Below are positions 27,520-35,654 of a stretch of DNA of 35,654 nucleotides, piece after piece. The notes beneath the pieces were generated by a model that saw nothing but the letters and a program-made list of their open reading frames with translations, searched no databases and had not been told where the DNA came from. How positions within the stretch are numbered: position 1 is the first letter of the stretch; every line of letters starts with the position of its first letter. Both the position numbers and the translations under genes were made by a program. The DNA is from Pseudomonadota bacterium (lineage in GTDB: Bacteria > Pseudomonadota > Alphaproteobacteria > Acetobacterales > Acetobacteraceae), in assembly GCA_021828605.1 (NCBI GenBank), contig JAJZEG010000134.1, positions 1 to 35,654 on the forward strand. Direction: 5' to 3'.

Positions 27520-27564
27520 ATTGCCGCGCATTATGCGCGTCAATTCCAAACGATCAGGCTCTAA
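27520..27564 (-). repeat. Second, diverged copy of the TAGAGC-type repeat with internal hairpin
   Basis: Read on the minus strand, 27564-27537 gives TTAGAGC-N2-GAT-N8-ATTGACGC. This aligns without gaps to the left arm and inner stem of the palindrome at 27430 (TAGAGC-N2-GAT-N8-ATTGACGC). Within it, 27520-27544 forms a hairpin with 12-bp arms, one mismatch and a 1-nt centre. The outer arm is not matched in this copy, so it looks like a half or decayed element. It ends 12 nt before the stop of the RND pump gene. Confidence 0.6.
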
Positions 27565-27575
27565 CGGAACCCCGA

Positions 27576-30500
27576 TCAACCTCCGGCCACTCGCTCCTCA
27601 TGATGATCCTGCGCCACGGTCAAATAAACCGCCGGCAACACGAACAAGGTGAACAATGTGCCAATCGAGAGGCCCGAGGCGATCACTGCACCCATATTCG
27701 AGCGCGCCGCCGCCCCCGCTCCGCTGGCAATGATCAAGGGCACCACGCCCAGCACCATCGCCGCCGTGGTCATCAAAATCGGGCGCAGCCGAATATTCAC
27801 CGCATGCTCAATCGCTTCCCGCTTGCTCATCCCCGCGCGCTGCGCCTCGTTCGCGACCTCGACAATCAGAATTCCGTGCTTGCTGATCAGCCCCATCAGA
27901 GTCACTAACCCAACTTCAGTATAAATATTGATCGATAGGCCGCCGAAGCCTAAATTGATGAACAGCATCGCACCAAAAATCGACATCGGCACCGACACTA
28001 AAATGATCAGCGGATCGCGGAACGAATTAAACAACGCTGCCAAGGCCAGGAAAATCACGATCACCGCAAAACCGAACGTCGCCAAAAATCCGCTCCGTTC
28101 CTGCACAAATTGCCGCATCGCCCCGCCATAATCCACCGCATAGCCCGATGGCAGCATTTTCGCCGCAAGCTGATCAAGCTTTTTCAGCGCCGTCCCTTCA
28201 GCCACACCCGGCGCAACGACACCCTGGATCGTCGCCGCATTGAGTTGCTGGAAATGATTGACCGATTCAGGGATCACAATATGGGCAATATGCGCAACCG
28301 AGCCGAGCGGGATCGACACGCCATTGACCGTCGCCACCGGATAATTGAGCACCTGCGCCGCATTGAGGCGGAACTTTTGCGCCACCTGCGGGATCACCTC
28401 ATAAGAGCGATTATCGAGGCTGAAATAATTGACATAACCCCCGCCCAGCGCGCGCGACATCGCAGCACCGATATCGCTCATGGTTAAGCCCAGATTTGCC
28501 GCCTTTGCCCGATCGATCTCAACAGTCGCTTGCGGTTGGTCGATTTTCAAATCGCTTTGCAGAAAAATAAACTGACCCGTCTTCAATGCCGCTTGCAGGA
28601 ATTTTTGCGACACAACATTGAGTTGCCGGTAGTTATTGGTGGTCTTGATCACAAATTGCACCGGCAAGCCTTGCGAACCCGGCAGCGAGGGCGGTTGGAA
28701 TGCGGCAATTTGCTCGCCGGGGATCCCGGCATTGGCCTGGTTTTGGATTTCAGTCTGCAATGCCGTGGCACTTTTCGCGCGCTGTCCCCAGGGCTTTAAC
28801 ACCATCCCGGCAATCGAAATCGTCGGCGTGTTGAGCTGGAACGTGTGCTCGGTTGCCTTATGGCTGAACATCAATTTATTCAGCTCATGCGCATAAATCA
28901 CCCGCTGCTGCAGCGTCGAATTCGGCGCCGCCGTCGACGCCATGATCACCACGCCCTGATCTTCTTGCGGTGCTAATTCACTCTTGGCCCCGCCCGCCAG
29001 AAAATAAATACTCCCCAACACGATCGCGCCGAACAGCAAAATCACCGGCACGGTCTTCAAAGCACCGCGCAGCAGGCGCATATAAATGCGCCGGACTTCA
29101 TCAAAGCGCCGGTCAATGAAACCCACCAACCGGCTTTCCCAGCCCGTTTCCTCACGCGAAATCGCCCGTAATAATTTCGAGCTCAACATCGGCGTGAGTG
29201 TCAGCGCGATGATCGCGGAAATCGTAACGGCGGCCACCAGGGTGAAAGCGAACTCGGTGAACAGCGCGCCGGTCAAGCCCGATTGAAATCCGATTGGCAC
29301 ATAAACCGCAGCCAGCACAACGGTCATTGCGATAATCGGGCCTGCCAATTCGGCTGCCGCATTGCGCGCCGCATCCAGGCGCGATTCACCCTCATCCAAA
29401 TGGCGATTGATATTTTCCACCACAATGATCGCATCATCGACCACCAAACCAATCGCTAACACCATCGCCAGCAAGGTCAGCAAATTAATGGTGAAACCCA
29501 GGAGCAACATGGCCGCGAACGTGCCGATTAACGATAGCGGAATCGCGACCACCGGAATAATCACCGAGCGCGGTGTGCCTAGGAAGGCAAACACCACCCC
29601 AACCACGATCAGCAGCGCCTCGATCAACGCCGCCTCCACGTCACTGATTGAGGCATTCACGAACTTCGCTGAATTATAAACAATCGTTCCCTGCAAGCCC
29701 TCCGGCAAGGATCGCTGGATCGCTGGAAAACGGTTCTGCACGCCCTTGATCACCGAGAGCAAGTCGGCATTCGGCGCCACCTGAATACCGATATAAACCC
29801 CGGTTTTCCCATCGAACGCAACATTCGCTTGATAGCTATACGAGCCCAATTTCACCGTCGCGACATCGCCAAGCCGCACCAACTGGCCGCCCGATTGCGA
29901 CACCACCAATCGGCGAAATTGAGCGGGCGAATGCAAACTCGTCGACGCCGTCAGCGATGTTTGAGTCATCTGCCCTTTGGTGTTACCCAACGCGCTGATG
30001 AAATCATTCCCGGCCAAGGCGGCATACACGCTGGTTGCGGTCAAATGATACGCGGCGAGCTTCGCCGGATTAAGCCAAATGCGCATCGCAAAGTTCTGCG
30101 CGCCCAGAATCTCCGCCGTCTGCACACCCTGCACCGATTGCAGTTGCGGCTGCACTACGCGCACGAGGTAGTCGGTGATTTGGCTCGGCGTGAGCACCGA
30201 ACTTTTGAAGCCGATATACATCGCATCCAGCGTTTGGCCGACCTGCAACTTTAATTGCGGCTGCTGCGTTCCGGTCGGCAACTGATTCAACACCGACTGA
30301 ATTTGTGCCTGAATTTCGGTTAGGGCTTTATCCGGATTGTAATTGAGCACCAAATTGATGGTGATGGTGCTAATCCCGGTTTGGCTTGACGAGGTGATGT
30401 AATCAATGCCGTTCACCTGCGCCACCGCATTCTCAAGCGGTGTGGTCACAAACCCGGCCATCGTATTCGGGGCGGCACCTGGGTAGGTGGTGGTGATGGT

Positions 30501-30638
30501 AATGGTCGCATTCTCGGTCTTGGGATATTCCAAAACCGGCAGGCTACCCATCGCGCGCAAGCCGAGCACCAGAATAATCGCACTCACCACAATCGCGAGC
30601 ACAGGCCGACGAATAAACAGGGCGGTGAAGTTTTTCAT
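27576..30638 (-). CDS. RND efflux pump inner-membrane transporter (HAE1/AcrB type)
   Basis: This 1020-aa proton-driven pump exports drugs or other hydrophobic compounds from the inner membrane and periplasm. It has the duplicated RND layout: one membrane helix at the N-terminus (about 10-30), a large periplasmic porter domain (about 35-325), membrane helices 2-6, a second periplasmic domain and helices 8-12. The proton-relay motif GLVVDDAIIVVENI has the Asp pair at 391-392, and the second half carries GLISKHGILIVEVAN with the relay Lys. ATG 30638 lies 9 nt after the adaptor stop. It is the last gene of a complete tripartite operon. Substrate specificity cannot be read off. Confidence 0.95.
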   Translation of the reverse strand: MKNFTALFIRRPVLAIVVSAIILVLGLRAMGSLPVLEYPKTENATITITTTYPGAAPNTMAGFVTTPLENAVAQVNGIDYITSSSQTGISTITINLVLNYNPDKALTEIQAQIQSVLNQLPTGTQQPQLKLQVGQTLDAMYIGFKSSVLTPSQITDYLVRVVQPQLQSVQGVQTAEILGAQNFAMRIWLNPAKLAAYHLTATSVYAALAGNDFISALGNTKGQMTQTSLTASTSLHSPAQFRRLVVSQSGGQLVRLGDVATVKLGSYSYQANVAFDGKTGVYIGIQVAPNADLLSVIKGVQNRFPAIQRSLPEGLQGTIVYNSAKFVNASISDVEAALIEALLIVVGVVFAFLGTPRSVIIPVVAIPLSLIGTFAAMLLLGFTINLLTLLAMVLAIGLVVDDAIIVVENINRHLDEGESRLDAARNAAAELAGPIIAMTVVLAAVYVPIGFQSGLTGALFTEFAFTLVAAVTISAIIALTLTPMLSSKLLRAISREETGWESRLVGFIDRRFDEVRRIYMRLLRGALKTVPVILLFGAIVLGSIYFLAGGAKSELAPQEDQGVVIMASTAAPNSTLQQRVIYAHELNKLMFSHKATEHTFQLNTPTISIAGMVLKPWGQRAKSATALQTEIQNQANAGIPGEQIAAFQPPSLPGSQGLPVQFVIKTTNNYRQLNVVSQKFLQAALKTGQFIFLQSDLKIDQPQATVEIDRAKAANLGLTMSDIGAAMSRALGGGYVNYFSLDNRSYEVIPQVAQKFRLNAAQVLNYPVATVNGVSIPLGSVAHIAHIVIPESVNHFQQLNAATIQGVVAPGVAEGTALKKLDQLAAKMLPSGYAVDYGGAMRQFVQERSGFLATFGFAVIVIFLALAALFNSFRDPLIILVSVPMSIFGAMLFINLGFGGLSINIYTEVGLVTLMGLISKHGILIVEVANEAQRAGMSKREAIEHAVNIRLRPILMTTAAMVLGVVPLIIASGAGAAARSNMGAVIASGLSIGTLFTLFVLPAVYLTVAQDHHEERVAGG

Positions 30639-30647
30639 CAGACGCGA

Positions 30648-31844
30648 TCAGTGCAACGGCACATGCGGCGCGGGATTATTCGGCAGCGCCAATTTGTTAT
30701 TGATATGAACGAACGATCCAGGATGCAGCTTCAATTGCCCCGACGATACAACATTATCACCCGACTTGATCCCCTTGATCACCGCAATCTGATCGCCGCG
30801 CGATGCGCCCAATGTGACAAATTTCTGCTCGGCAACCAACTTGGTTTTGCCATGCTGCTTCTGCTTGACCACCACATAAACCGTATCGCCATACGCATTA
30901 TAGCTAATCGCGGTTTTCGGCAGGGTGATGAATTGCTGCGGCGCCCCGGAACTGATCGACACCCGGGCGAAACTGCCCGGTCGCAATTCATCATGCGGGT
31001 TCTGCAAGGTGCCACGCACCAGAACCATCAAGGTCTGGGTACTAACGACCGAATCTAACGCGGTGATGGTGCCGGGAAACCGAACTCGACCAAAACCACC
31101 GACAGTGACCGCTATTTTTTGCCCCGGATGGATTTGTCCCAAATCGGTTTGCGGCACATAAAAATTCACGTTTATCGGATTAAGCTGCTGGAGTGATGCA
31201 ATCGCGGTTCCTGCCGCCAAATATTGCCCCACATCAACCGCGCGCACACCAATCCGTCCGGCGAACGGCGCTTTAACCGTCCGTTCGGCCATCAATTCCT
31301 GCTGACCTTGCACCTGCGCCAAATCCGATGCCAAAGTCGCTCGATCGGAATCCACCGTCTGCGCACTAATCGCTTTCGCGTGAAACTGCGCCAAATCACG
31401 GTGATACGTCACCCGCGCCAGTGCCGCGACCGCCTGTAATTGGGCCAGCACGGCGGCGTCATTGTTAGAGCGTAAGGTGAGCAGCACCTGCCCTTTTTTG
31501 ACATCCGTTCCCGACTTGAAATCGATCCGGGCAACAATCCCGGCAATCTGCGCCGACAGGCTTGCCCCCTGCTGGGCCACCAAATTACCCGTCGCATCAA
31601 TCGTCGGCGCAAAAGCGGTCGGTTCCGCGACAACGGTTGAAACCGTTTGCGGCGCGTATTTCAATGTCGCCAGAAATTTGCCGATGAACATCGCTTTCAC
31701 CGCACCCCAACCAAACACCGCCCCCAACAACACACCCAACACGACCAGCACAATGATTGTCCGACGCACCGGACGTGCGCGCTTAGGCGCAGGCTGGTTG
31801 TAATTGGGATTACGATTTGCATCAAAACCCGAAGAACCGCTCAT
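30648..31844 (-). CDS. RND efflux periplasmic adaptor (membrane fusion protein)
   Basis: This 398-aa adaptor links the pump to the outer membrane channel. A cytoplasmic Pro/Arg-rich N-terminus precedes one membrane anchor (about 28-50). Then follow the split lipoyl domain (GASLSAQIAGIVARIDFKSG and VKAPFAGRIGVRAVDVGQYL), a helical hairpin between them, a beta-barrel domain and a membrane-proximal domain (GDNVVSSGQLKLHPGSFV). ATG 31844 has GGAG 8 nt upstream and overlaps the stop of the outer membrane factor gene (ATGA). The longer start at 31862 lies inside that gene and is rejected. Confidence 0.94.
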   Translation of the reverse strand: MSGSSGFDANRNPNYNQPAPKRARPVRRTIIVLVVLGVLLGAVFGWGAVKAMFIGKFLATLKYAPQTVSTVVAEPTAFAPTIDATGNLVAQQGASLSAQIAGIVARIDFKSGTDVKKGQVLLTLRSNNDAAVLAQLQAVAALARVTYHRDLAQFHAKAISAQTVDSDRATLASDLAQVQGQQELMAERTVKAPFAGRIGVRAVDVGQYLAAGTAIASLQQLNPINVNFYVPQTDLGQIHPGQKIAVTVGGFGRVRFPGTITALDSVVSTQTLMVLVRGTLQNPHDELRPGSFARVSISSGAPQQFITLPKTAISYNAYGDTVYVVVKQKQHGKTKLVAEQKFVTLGASRGDQIAVIKGIKSGDNVVSSGQLKLHPGSFVHINNKLALPNNPAPHVPLH

Positions 31845-33403
31845 GGGAAAACTCCGCAACATTTACGCACGGTCGGCGTCACATCCTGGCGATGCCACCA
31901 ACCACCACCGAGCGACTGGAATAACGCAGCGGTATCCGCATAACGCTGCGCCGTCGCTTGAATCATCGTGATCACAGTCTTGTCATAGGTCTGCTCAGCG
32001 GTCAGCACCGTGGTGAAGGATACAGCACCCAGCTTGAACTGCTCGCGGGTGACCTTCAAACTGCGCTGTGCCGCGTTCTCCGCTGACCGGTCCGCCGCCA
32101 GTGCCTGCGCGTCATAATGCAAAGCCGCCAGCGAATCCGACACATTTTGGAAGGCCAGCACCACAGTATTCTGATAATCCGCTGCACTCGCCCTTAATGT
32201 CGCAATCGCCGCACGGCGCTTAAACAGCAAGTTACCGCCTTCGAACAAGGGTTGGGTCACGCCGGACACCAAGTTCCAAATCAAGGTTTGTGGGGTGAAC
32301 AAGGTCGCGGCACTCAACGCATCATGACCGACCGAGGCCGATAGAGTGATTTGCGGCAGCATGTCCGCCGTCGCGACCCCGACCGCCGCACTCTCCTGAT
32401 GCACCAAAGCCGCCGCCTCGCGAATATCCGGACGCTGCTCGACCAGTTTCGAGGGCAGGCTCAACGGCAAACGATGCGGTAAATGCAGCGCGGTCAAATC
32501 AAGGTTCGGATCGTGGAACTGGGTCGGAAACACCCCTTCATAGGCCGCAAGCTGATTGCGGATCTGTGCCAACTGCTTTTCCAGCGGCGGCACGGTCGCG
32601 GCGGTCTGCGCGCGCAACGCCTCCTGGGTCAGCACATTTGCTTCCGAAATCCCGCCGAGCGCTAACTGTCGGCGCAAAATCCGCAAATCATGGGTCTGCG
32701 ACGCCAAAATTCGCTGCGTCGCCTTAATTTGCGCGCGCAACGATGCATCGCTGACCGCGGCCGTCACAATATTCGCCGTCAAGGACAAATAACTGGCCTC
32801 AAGCGCGAAACGCTGCTGTTGCGCCACCGCCCGCTGGCTCTCAACCTCGCGCCGCAGCAAGCCGAAAATATCCGGCGCATACGACACCGAAACGCTCGCA
32901 TTCAACAATTCAAACGGCGCCGCACCGCCCGACTGACCGGACGCACCGAGCGCGTTTGTTGTATTCGAAAGCCCGCCCTGTCGCTCGCGCGCAGCCTGGA
33001 AACTGCCGCTCAGGCTGGGCAGAAAACCACCCTCCAACGCGCGGGTCTGATCGCGCGCGGCGAGCAATGTATTTTGAGCCGCGACCAAGCTCGGATTGCG
33101 CGCCAGCGACGTCGCGATCAACTGATCAAGCGTATGCGAATGAAACGCCTGCCACCACTGACCCTTGATCCGCGCGCCCATCACCACGGTTTGATCAGCC
33201 GCACCGCTTTGTATCGCACCCTTTTGCACCGCTGGCGCGGCATAGGCCGAAACCGAGGGCGCCGCAGGCCGATGATAATTCGGTCCCACCGCGCAGCCAC
33301 TGAGACCCGCGACAATAATCGACACGCCAACCCACCGCGCATAACGCGCCGCGCGTTGATTTGAATGACAAGCGCGTTGCGCAAATTTCAGATCAAGACT
33401 CAC
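31841..33403 (-). CDS. Outer membrane efflux lipoprotein (NodT/OprM family)
   Basis: This 520-aa TolC-like channel is the outer membrane exit of the RND system. A signal peptide ends in the lipobox LSGC (Cys37), followed by the family-typical AVGPNYHRP. Two repeats of the outer membrane efflux domain follow, with long Ala/Gln-rich helices (for example TAQRYADTAALFQSLGGGWW at the end). The start is GTG 33403; no ATG gives a full signal peptide and no clear SD precedes it, so this start is less certain than others. It is the first gene of the operon, an order (outer membrane factor, adaptor, pump) less common than adaptor-pump-channel. Confidence 0.92.
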   Translation of the reverse strand: MSLDLKFAQRACHSNQRAARYARWVGVSIIVAGLSGCAVGPNYHRPAAPSVSAYAAPAVQKGAIQSGAADQTVVMGARIKGQWWQAFHSHTLDQLIATSLARNPSLVAAQNTLLAARDQTRALEGGFLPSLSGSFQAARERQGGLSNTTNALGASGQSGGAAPFELLNASVSVSYAPDIFGLLRREVESQRAVAQQQRFALEASYLSLTANIVTAAVSDASLRAQIKATQRILASQTHDLRILRRQLALGGISEANVLTQEALRAQTAATVPPLEKQLAQIRNQLAAYEGVFPTQFHDPNLDLTALHLPHRLPLSLPSKLVEQRPDIREAAALVHQESAAVGVATADMLPQITLSASVGHDALSAATLFTPQTLIWNLVSGVTQPLFEGGNLLFKRRAAIATLRASAADYQNTVVLAFQNVSDSLAALHYDAQALAADRSAENAAQRSLKVTREQFKLGAVSFTTVLTAEQTYDKTVITMIQATAQRYADTAALFQSLGGGWWHRQDVTPTVRKCCGVFP

Positions 33404-33548
33404 GTTCGGAAACTAATCAGTTTTGTCCCGGTGCGTCAAGTCATGTAAAAAGCTTGGTATTTTATGATCGATGTTGTTGATGACGCAATAATGACTTGAT
33501 TTAGCCGGCTGTTTGCGCAATCAACATGATGGTTTGGGAAACAACCAT
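33404..33548. promoter_or_regulatory. Divergent tetR / RND operon control region with inverted repeats
   Basis: The 145-nt spacer holds two interleaved inverted repeats: TCAAGTCAT (33436-33444) with ATGACTTGA (33491-33499), and TGCGTCA (33432-33438) with TGACGCA (33481-33487). They bracket candidate promoters in both directions: on the minus strand TTGCGT (33488-33483), 18 nt, TAAAAT (33464-33459); on the plus strand a TATGAT -10 (33463-33468) with no good -35. Binding of the TetR protein at these repeats would cover both promoters and fit autoregulation plus control of efflux. The operator assignment is inference. Confidence 0.55.
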
Positions 33549-34232
33549 ATGCCGATGAGCACCACCACCGCGCCGCGTCGCACCGACGCACGGCGGATGC
33601 CAGCGACCCCGCAGGACCGCCGCGACGCGCTGATCGTGGCTGCGGAACGCGTGTTCTTGCGCCAAGGCTATCGCGTGACCACGATGGATCAAATTGCATC
33701 CGCGGCTGGTATCTCCAAGCGCACGCTGTATCAGTTGGTTCGCTCCAAGGAACAGCTCTTCACCGATTTGCTTGCCCGACGCCAAAAAGCGTTCGATTTC
33801 AGAGTCGAAACCGCCAATCGACCGATCGAAGCGGTTCTGTTCGATATGTTGACCGGCTGGGCCGATCATATTCTCAGCACTAAATCGATCGCCCTGACCC
33901 GGGTGATCATGGCCGATTATCTCCACGGCAAAACCCTGTCGCGCCTGCTGAACCGGGCGAGCGAAAAGCCATGCCGCGATGCGTTAATCGCATACCTCAC
34001 CGACGCCGGAGCGCGCGGTCTGCTCAGCATCAGTGATCCTGAACTCGCGACCCAAATGCTATTCGGCATGACCCTCGGCAGCATCCATGTCAAAATCCTG
34101 CTCGGCCTCGCCAAAGCACCCCGCAAAGCCGAGTTGGAGCAACGCGTGGACGCTGCCATCGCGTTGTTTTTACGCGGCGTCGCCAACCCTGATCGGCCCG
34201 CTCACTCACCTGACAATTCGCGCCGCCGCTGA
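33549..34232 (+). CDS. TetR/AcrR family transcriptional regulator
   Basis: This 227-aa protein has a TetR-type N-terminal helix-turn-helix: ALIVAAERVFLRQGYRVTTMDQIASAAGISKRTLYQLVRSKEQLF region, with the recognition helix near residues 52-64. A helical ligand/dimerisation domain follows. Divergence from the RND operon suggests it represses that pump and responds to a pump substrate. ATG 33549 has GGGA about 9 nt upstream; ATG 33555 is also possible, while the TTG at 33513 is unlikely. Its last 31 nt overlap the 3' end of the ClC gene on the other strand. Confidence 0.92.
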   Translation: MPMSTTTAPRRTDARRMPATPQDRRDALIVAAERVFLRQGYRVTTMDQIASAAGISKRTLYQLVRSKEQLFTDLLARRQKAFDFRVETANRPIEAVLFDMLTGWADHILSTKSIALTRVIMADYLHGKTLSRLLNRASEKPCRDALIAYLTDAGARGLLSISDPELATQMLFGMTLGSIHVKILLGLAKAPRKAELEQRVDAAIALFLRGVANPDRPAHSPDNSRRR

Positions 34233-35654
34233 TCCAACTCCTCGGAATAACGCCGCAGCGCATATTGCTCGGTCAAAACGCCAAGCACATGGCGCGTCTC
34301 TGGCCCATCGAGCACGGCTAACACGTCGCACTGCACCCGCTCGAACGCCTGAATCGCCTCTTTCACCGACATTTGCGCCACCAAAAAATCCGACTCGTGG
34401 CGTAAAAAATCATGTACATGCTGGTCAGGCGGCGTTCCTGGCGCATGGGTTTCCGCCGGATAGACCAAGCCGACATAGCGCTCGTCGGCATCCACCGCCA
34501 CCACATATTGCGTCCGGCCCAGCGGAAACTCCTGACGAAACGTCTCCAGATCCGCCGATTCATGGGTGATATACCCAATTTTCCGCATCATCCGCCCGAC
34601 CGTCAGATTATGGATCCACCCAACATCCACGGCACTGCGAATGCTCTCGCCGCGCAAGTGAAACCGCCAAGTGGTAAATGAGTAGCCAAAGAACCGCCGC
34701 ACCGTCAGCGATGACGCAATCGCCGCCATCAGCACCGCGATGGTAATGCTGAAGTTATTGGTGCTCTCCAGCGTCAAAAACGTCATGGTCATGGTGCCGC
34801 TCACGATCGCGGTGGCCAGCGCCGCCATCCCGACCACCGCATAAAACCCGATTGGCACGCCGTGCTGCACCGGAATTAAAATCGCCAAATCACCAAAGCC
34901 CCGCCCGAGCAGCGAGCCCATGAACAAGGAGGCAAAAAACAACCCGCCGCGAAACCCCGTGGCAATCGAAAATGATGACGCGACCGATTTCATTAACAAC
35001 AGCGCCATGGCAATCACGAACGGATACACCACCGCCAACTCGGTATGCAGCGACGAATTGCCTGATGCCAATACTTTGGGCGTAATCGAGCCCAGCAAGC
35101 CCACCACCGTGCCGCCCAAAATCGGGCGCAACCAAACCGGCACACTGGCCCGACGCAGCAAGGTTTCCAGCGTGGTCACCGCGCGCATAATGCCAATGCC
35201 CACGAACCCGGCTAGCACGCCCAAAATAACCGCCAGCACATAGGCATAGCCCGGCACATGGGTCGGCAACACCACGCTTAGCGGCGCCGCCCCGCCATGC
35301 ATCAAGGTTTCCACCACCAGCGTGCCGGCCAGCGACGCGATCACCACCATGGTCAGGCTGGAGAGCGAATAAGTGCCAATCACCAGTTCGATGCCATAAA
35401 ACGCACCGCATAGCGGCGCGTTGAACGCACCCCCAATTGCCGCCCCCGCGCCACAGCCAACCAAAACCCGCAAATCATTGCGACGCAGCCGCAATTGCTG
35501 ACCAATAAAGGAGGCGACACCCCCGCCAAACTGCGCGTAACCGGCCTCCTGCCCCACCGACCCACCGACGCCGTTCGAGAACGAGGTTTGCATCGCGACA
35601 ATAAACGAATCGCGCAGCGATAATTTACCGCCATACAGCGCATTCGCCTCAATC
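34202..35654 (-). CDS. ClC-family chloride channel/antiporter with two CBS domains (N-terminus outside window)
   Basis: The visible 484 codons run off the window end, so the N-terminus, including any GSGIP motif, is missing. The filter region reads GGSVGQEAGYAQFGG: the gating Glu is kept, but the usual GREGP is GQEAG. A later segment GFRGGLFFASLFMGSLLG takes the place of the GxFxP motif. About ten hydrophobic helices are visible, followed by a cytoplasmic tail of about 140 residues with two CBS-like repeats (near WIHNLTVGRMMRKIGYITHE and MSVKEAIQAFERVQCDVLAV). It probably moves Cl- or a related anion across the inner membrane. It converges on tetR with a 31-nt overlap. Confidence 0.88.
   Translation of the reverse strand, partial: IEANALYGGKLSLRDSFIVAMQTSFSNGVGGSVGQEAGYAQFGGGVASFIGQQLRLRRNDLRVLVGCGAGAAIGGAFNAPLCGAFYGIELVIGTYSLSSLTMVVIASLAGTLVVETLMHGGAAPLSVVLPTHVPGYAYVLAVILGVLAGFVGIGIMRAVTTLETLLRRASVPVWLRPILGGTVVGLLGSITPKVLASGNSSLHTELAVVYPFVIAMALLLMKSVASSFSIATGFRGGLFFASLFMGSLLGRGFGDLAILIPVQHGVPIGFYAVVGMAALATAIVSGTMTMTFLTLESTNNFSITIAVLMAAIASSLTVRRFFGYSFTTWRFHLRGESIRSAVDVGWIHNLTVGRMMRKIGYITHESADLETFRQEFPLGRTQYVVAVDADERYVGLVYPAETHAPGTPPDQHVHDFLRHESDFLVAQMSVKEAIQAFERVQCDVLAVLDGPETRHVLGVLTEQYALRRYSEELDQRRRELSGE

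Noticed and set aside
32690..33364. Plus-strand open frame of 224 codons opposite the outer membrane factor
   Set aside because: Arg-rich shadow of the efflux gene.
1..35654. CRISPR arrays, tRNA/rRNA genes, insertion sequences or phage genes
   Set aside because: No regularly spaced direct repeats, cloverleaf-like intergenic sequence, or transposase/integrase-like proteins were seen.

Overview
The window is ordinary-looking chromosome from an alphaproteobacterium, most likely a Rhodospirillales/Acetobacteraceae-type organism. The basis is the alphaproteobacterial order of the division and cell wall (dcw) cluster, an m-DAP-type MurE, a long FtsZ linker ending in EIPAFLRRQ, an rph-rdgB pair next to a divergent hrcA, and moderately GC-rich, CGN-biased coding. 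The family-level placement is an inference from gene content, not a phylogeny.

Positions 1-16720 (+ strand) hold a nearly complete dcw cluster: the tail of a gene (probably ftsL), then ftsI, murE, murF, mraY, murD, ftsW, murG, murC, murB, ddl, ftsQ, ftsA and ftsZ. Most junctions are 1-4 nt stop/start overlaps (ATGA or TGATG), so the genes are probably translated as one coupled unit that makes lipid II and builds the divisome. ftsA and ftsZ are the exceptions, with strong Shine-Dalgarno sites of their own. Nine bases after ftsZ comes an inward-rectifier (KirBac-type) potassium channel gene.

Positions 17645-23410 hold housekeeping and nucleotide-hygiene genes: a glutathione S-transferase (+), convergent with rdgB and rph (-); hrcA (+), divergent from rph; then a minus-strand run of maf, a YgjP/M48-like metallopeptidase and a YcgN-like Cys-cluster protein, preceded by a SYLF-domain lipoprotein.

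Positions 23490-27433 hold a minus-strand ABC-2 exporter (ATPase plus permease) followed by a histidine phosphatase, and a divergent polytopic membrane protein of unknown function with a GT-C-like layout.

Positions 27576-34232 hold a complete tripartite RND efflux system on the minus strand (outer membrane factor, adaptor, pump), divergent from a TetR regulator. The shared intergenic region carries inverted repeats that are good operator candidates. From 34202 to the window end lies a ClC-family chloride channel/antiporter with two CBS domains (minus strand, N-terminus outside the window).

No gap exceeds 300 bases. The largest are 33404-33548 (regulatory), 27434-27575 (palindromic repeats), 25717-25840 (divergent promoters) and 17645-17762 (inverted repeats). 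I saw no rRNA, tRNA, CRISPR, transposase or prophage genes. I did not find a convincing new biological system. The best leads are the potassium channel attached to the dcw cluster, a perfect hairpin inside ftsZ, the intergenic palindrome family, and the non-canonical ClC filter motif.
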